Source of the DNA: Alphaproteobacteria bacterium
Lineage (GTDB): Bacteria > Pseudomonadota > Alphaproteobacteria > ATCC43930 > CGMCC-115725
Direction of reading: 5' to 3'
Length of the DNA: 6,062 nucleotides
Assembly: GCA_030039775.1 (NCBI GenBank)
Contig: JASHUX010000396.1
Coordinates: 1 to 6,062, forward strand
Below the pieces are notes generated by a model. The model saw only the letters and a list, made by a program, of their open reading frames with translations, was not told the origin of the DNA and searched no databases. Both the position numbers and the translations under genes were made by a program. Within the stretch, counting starts at the first letter, position 1; every line of letters begins with the position of its first letter. This document shows positions 4,327 to 6,062 of the stretch, piece by piece.

Positions 4327-6062
4327 TTAGGCGGTCTGGCGCAATTCTTCGGCGCGTTGCAGATCGACGGAAACGAGTTGCGACACGCCCTGCTCGGACA
4401 TGGTAACGCCGTAGAGGCGATCCATCCGCGCCATGGTCAGGCGATGGTGGGTGATGATCAGGAAGCGCGTCTCCGCTTGATCCGCGATTTCCGCCACGAG
4501 ATCGCAGAATCGGTCGACATTGGCGTCATCGAGCGGCGCGTCGACTTCGTCGAGCACGCATATCGGCGCTGGGTTGGTCAAAAATACCGCGAAGATCAAG
4601 GCCAGCGCGGTCAGCGCTTGCTCGCCGCCGGACAGCAGCGAAATCGCTTGCAGCTTCTTGCCCGGCGGGCTGGCGAGAATTTCGAGACCTGCCTCGAGCG
4701 GATCGACGGCACCGTCACTCGGGGCAGCCGTTTCCGCACCGTCTTCGCCCGGCGCAGTTTCGGAGACGACGCGATCCAGCCGCAAAAACGCCCGGCCGCC
4801 GCCGAACAACCGTTCGAACAATTTGCCGAAATGTTCGTTCACGGTCGCGAACGCGGCCATCATGCGCTCACGGCCTTCGCGATTGAGCGAGCCGATGCCG
4901 TGCCGCAAGCGCGCGATCGCCGCGGTTAAATCCTCGCGTTCGCGGCCAAGCCCCTCATAGCGTGCCTCGATCTCGGCGGCCTCGGTTTCCGCAACGAGAT
5001 TGACGGGGCCCATATTGTCGCGCTCGCGCATCAGCCGTTCGAGCCGGGTTTCGGCGTCCGCAAGCTCCGGCAATTCGTCGCGATCGTCGATATTGGCGCT
5101 ATCGAGGATTTCCGTCGGATTGCAGCCGAGCCGTTCGGCGATGCGCGCCTCGACCTCGGCCTGATGCGCTCGGGCGTGGTCGCGGTCGGATTCGCCACGG
5201 GCTCGTTCCTCGCGCGCCGACGCGAGCGCCGCGTCGGCCTCCTTGACCGCCGTTTCCGCGCGCTTGAGCCGGGTCTCGCCGTCGGCCAGGGCGTCGCCGG
5301 CATCATTCCGCCGTTGCGTCGAGGCGGAGATAATATCGGCGAGCTTGTTACGCTCGGCCGCAATCTCCGCCGGTCGTTGCTCGAGCCGCTCAAGTTCCGC
5401 CGTCAATGCGGTCTCCCGCTCGACGATACGTTCGCGCTGACGCTGCGCTGCCGATGCGCGGTTGCTCCACGAGGCGATGTCGCGGGTAATCGCGGCCAAC
5501 CGCTCGGCGCGCGACGCGGCATCGCGCTTCAACCGATCATGTACGCTGCGGGCATCGGCTTCGACTTCGCGCCGGTCGGCAAGGGACATACGCAGGGCTG
5601 CGATTGCATCGCGGTGCTGTGCCGGGTCGGCCAATCCCTCCAGCGCGGCCCGCGCCTTTTGCTCCCGGGCACCGAGTTCGGTCAGATCGGCGGCAAACCG
5701 CGTCGCCTTTTCCTCGATCACATTGCGGCGGGTTGCGATGGCGGATTCAACCTCACGGCACTCGGCGTCATGCTTCTGCGCCTCGGCCAAGGCGGCGAGC
5801 GCGGCGCGCATCGCCTCGCGACCGGCGCGCTCGGCGTTGCCGGCTTCACCGGCGGCCCGCTGCGCCGCCTCAAAGCGTTCGCCGAACGCCAGGGCCTCGG
5901 CGTCGGATCTTGCTTTTTCATCCGCGAGATCGGCAAGACGGTTGCGCTGCCGGAGCCGCTGCGCGGCTGCGCTCGGCGTACCCGGTGCCCGACGCAAGCC
6001 GTCCCAGCGCCACAAACCGCCATCGCGGGTAACGAGACGTTGTCCTGGCAGCAAGGTCGTCT
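4327..6062 (-). CDS. smc: Chromosome segregation protein SMC, C-terminal half (5' part beyond window)
   Basis: SMC dimers form the condensin-like ring with ScpA/ScpB that organises and segregates the chromosome. The window holds 577 codons of it, TAA at 4327-4329, and the frame is open to the right edge; the codons before TTG 6054 still read as coding, so that is not a start. Counting from the TTG codon, residues 2-20 (LPGQRLVTRDGGLWRWDG) are the tail of the hinge. Residues about 28-345 are a long Ala/Glu/Arg-rich coiled coil. NMGPVNLVAE (347-356) marks the return to the head. The C-terminal ABC half has LSGGEQ (474-479), Walker B ICVLDE with D502 and E503, D-loop APLDD, and the switch ITHHRLTMARMDRLYGVTM (H536, H537). 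All key residues of this half are intact. The Walker A half is outside the window. An unusual acidic insertion lies at about 431-450. The gene probably ends its own transcription unit, with 465 bp before the next gene. Confidence 0.96.
   Translation of the reverse strand, partial: TTLLPGQRLVTRDGGLWRWDGLRRAPGTPSAAAQRLRQRNRLADLADEKARSDAEALAFGERFEAAQRAAGEAGNAERAGREAMRAALAALAEAQKHDAECREVESAIATRRNVIEEKATRFAADLTELGAREQKARAALEGLADPAQHRDAIAALRMSLADRREVEADARSVHDRLKRDAASRAERLAAITRDIASWSNRASAAQRQRERIVERETALTAELERLEQRPAEIAAERNKLADIISASTQRRNDAGDALADGETRLKRAETAVKEADAALASAREERARGESDRDHARAHQAEVEARIAERLGCNPTEILDSANIDDRDELPELADAETRLERLMRERDNMGPVNLVAETEAAEIEARYEGLGREREDLTAAIARLRHGIGSLNREGRERMMAAFATVNEHFGKLFERLFGGGRAFLRLDRVVSETAPGEDGAETAAPSDGAVDPLEAGLEILASPPGKKLQAISLLSGGEQALTALALIFAVFLTNPAPICVLDEVDAPLDDANVDRFCDLVAEIADQAETRFLIITHHRLTMARMDRLYGVTMSEQGVSQLVSVDLQRAEELRQTA

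Noticed and set aside
4216..4929. + strand frame of 237 codons opposite the end of smc
   Set aside because: It overlaps conserved SMC head sequence including LSGGEQ and Walker B, and its own translation shows no family features.

Overview
The window looks like chromosomal DNA of a GC-rich alphaproteobacterium. The evidence is the overall base composition, dense short-gap gene packing, and a C-terminal SMC half whose signature and head sequences read like alphaproteobacterial Smc. No genus can be named from the sequence alone. There are five protein genes, two of them cut by the window edges. I see no tRNA or rRNA gene, no CRISPR array, no insertion sequence and no transposase.

Left part (1-2897): the 3' end of a small SnoaL/NTF2-like (DUF8021-type) gene on the + strand runs tail to tail into a two-gene operon on the - strand. 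The operon order is a Rieske [2Fe-2S] oxygenase, then a class III (CaiB/BaiF) CoA-transferase, separated by only 4 nt. The two + and - stop codons abut with no spacer. An oxygenase, a CoA-transferase and an NTF2-fold protein suggest breakdown of a ring-containing or otherwise hydrophobic substrate via CoA thioesters, but nothing here identifies the substrate.

Middle (2898-3324): a 427-bp gap with a marked drop in GC between about 3130 and 3235. It contains a good candidate sigma70-type promoter firing toward the Rieske operon, with a perfect ACGCA-N3-TGCGT dyad exactly between its -35 and -10 boxes. Further palindromes lie just downstream. The implied leader is about 290 nt long and could encode a 31-codon peptide.

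Right part (3325-6062): a gene for a probably exported HNH-fold nuclease-like protein (- strand), whose ATG lies in the loop of a perfect 7-bp inverted repeat. Next comes a 465-bp non-coding stretch rich in inverted repeats. Last is the C-terminal half of smc (- strand), from just after the hinge through the coiled coil to the ABC head, running off the right edge. All genes except the leftmost are on the - strand.

I did not find clear evidence of an undescribed multi-gene system. The points most worth checking are the dyad inside the promoter spacer, the permuted and partly duplicated layout of the CoA-transferase, the start-codon hairpin of the HNH gene, and an acidic insertion in the SMC head.
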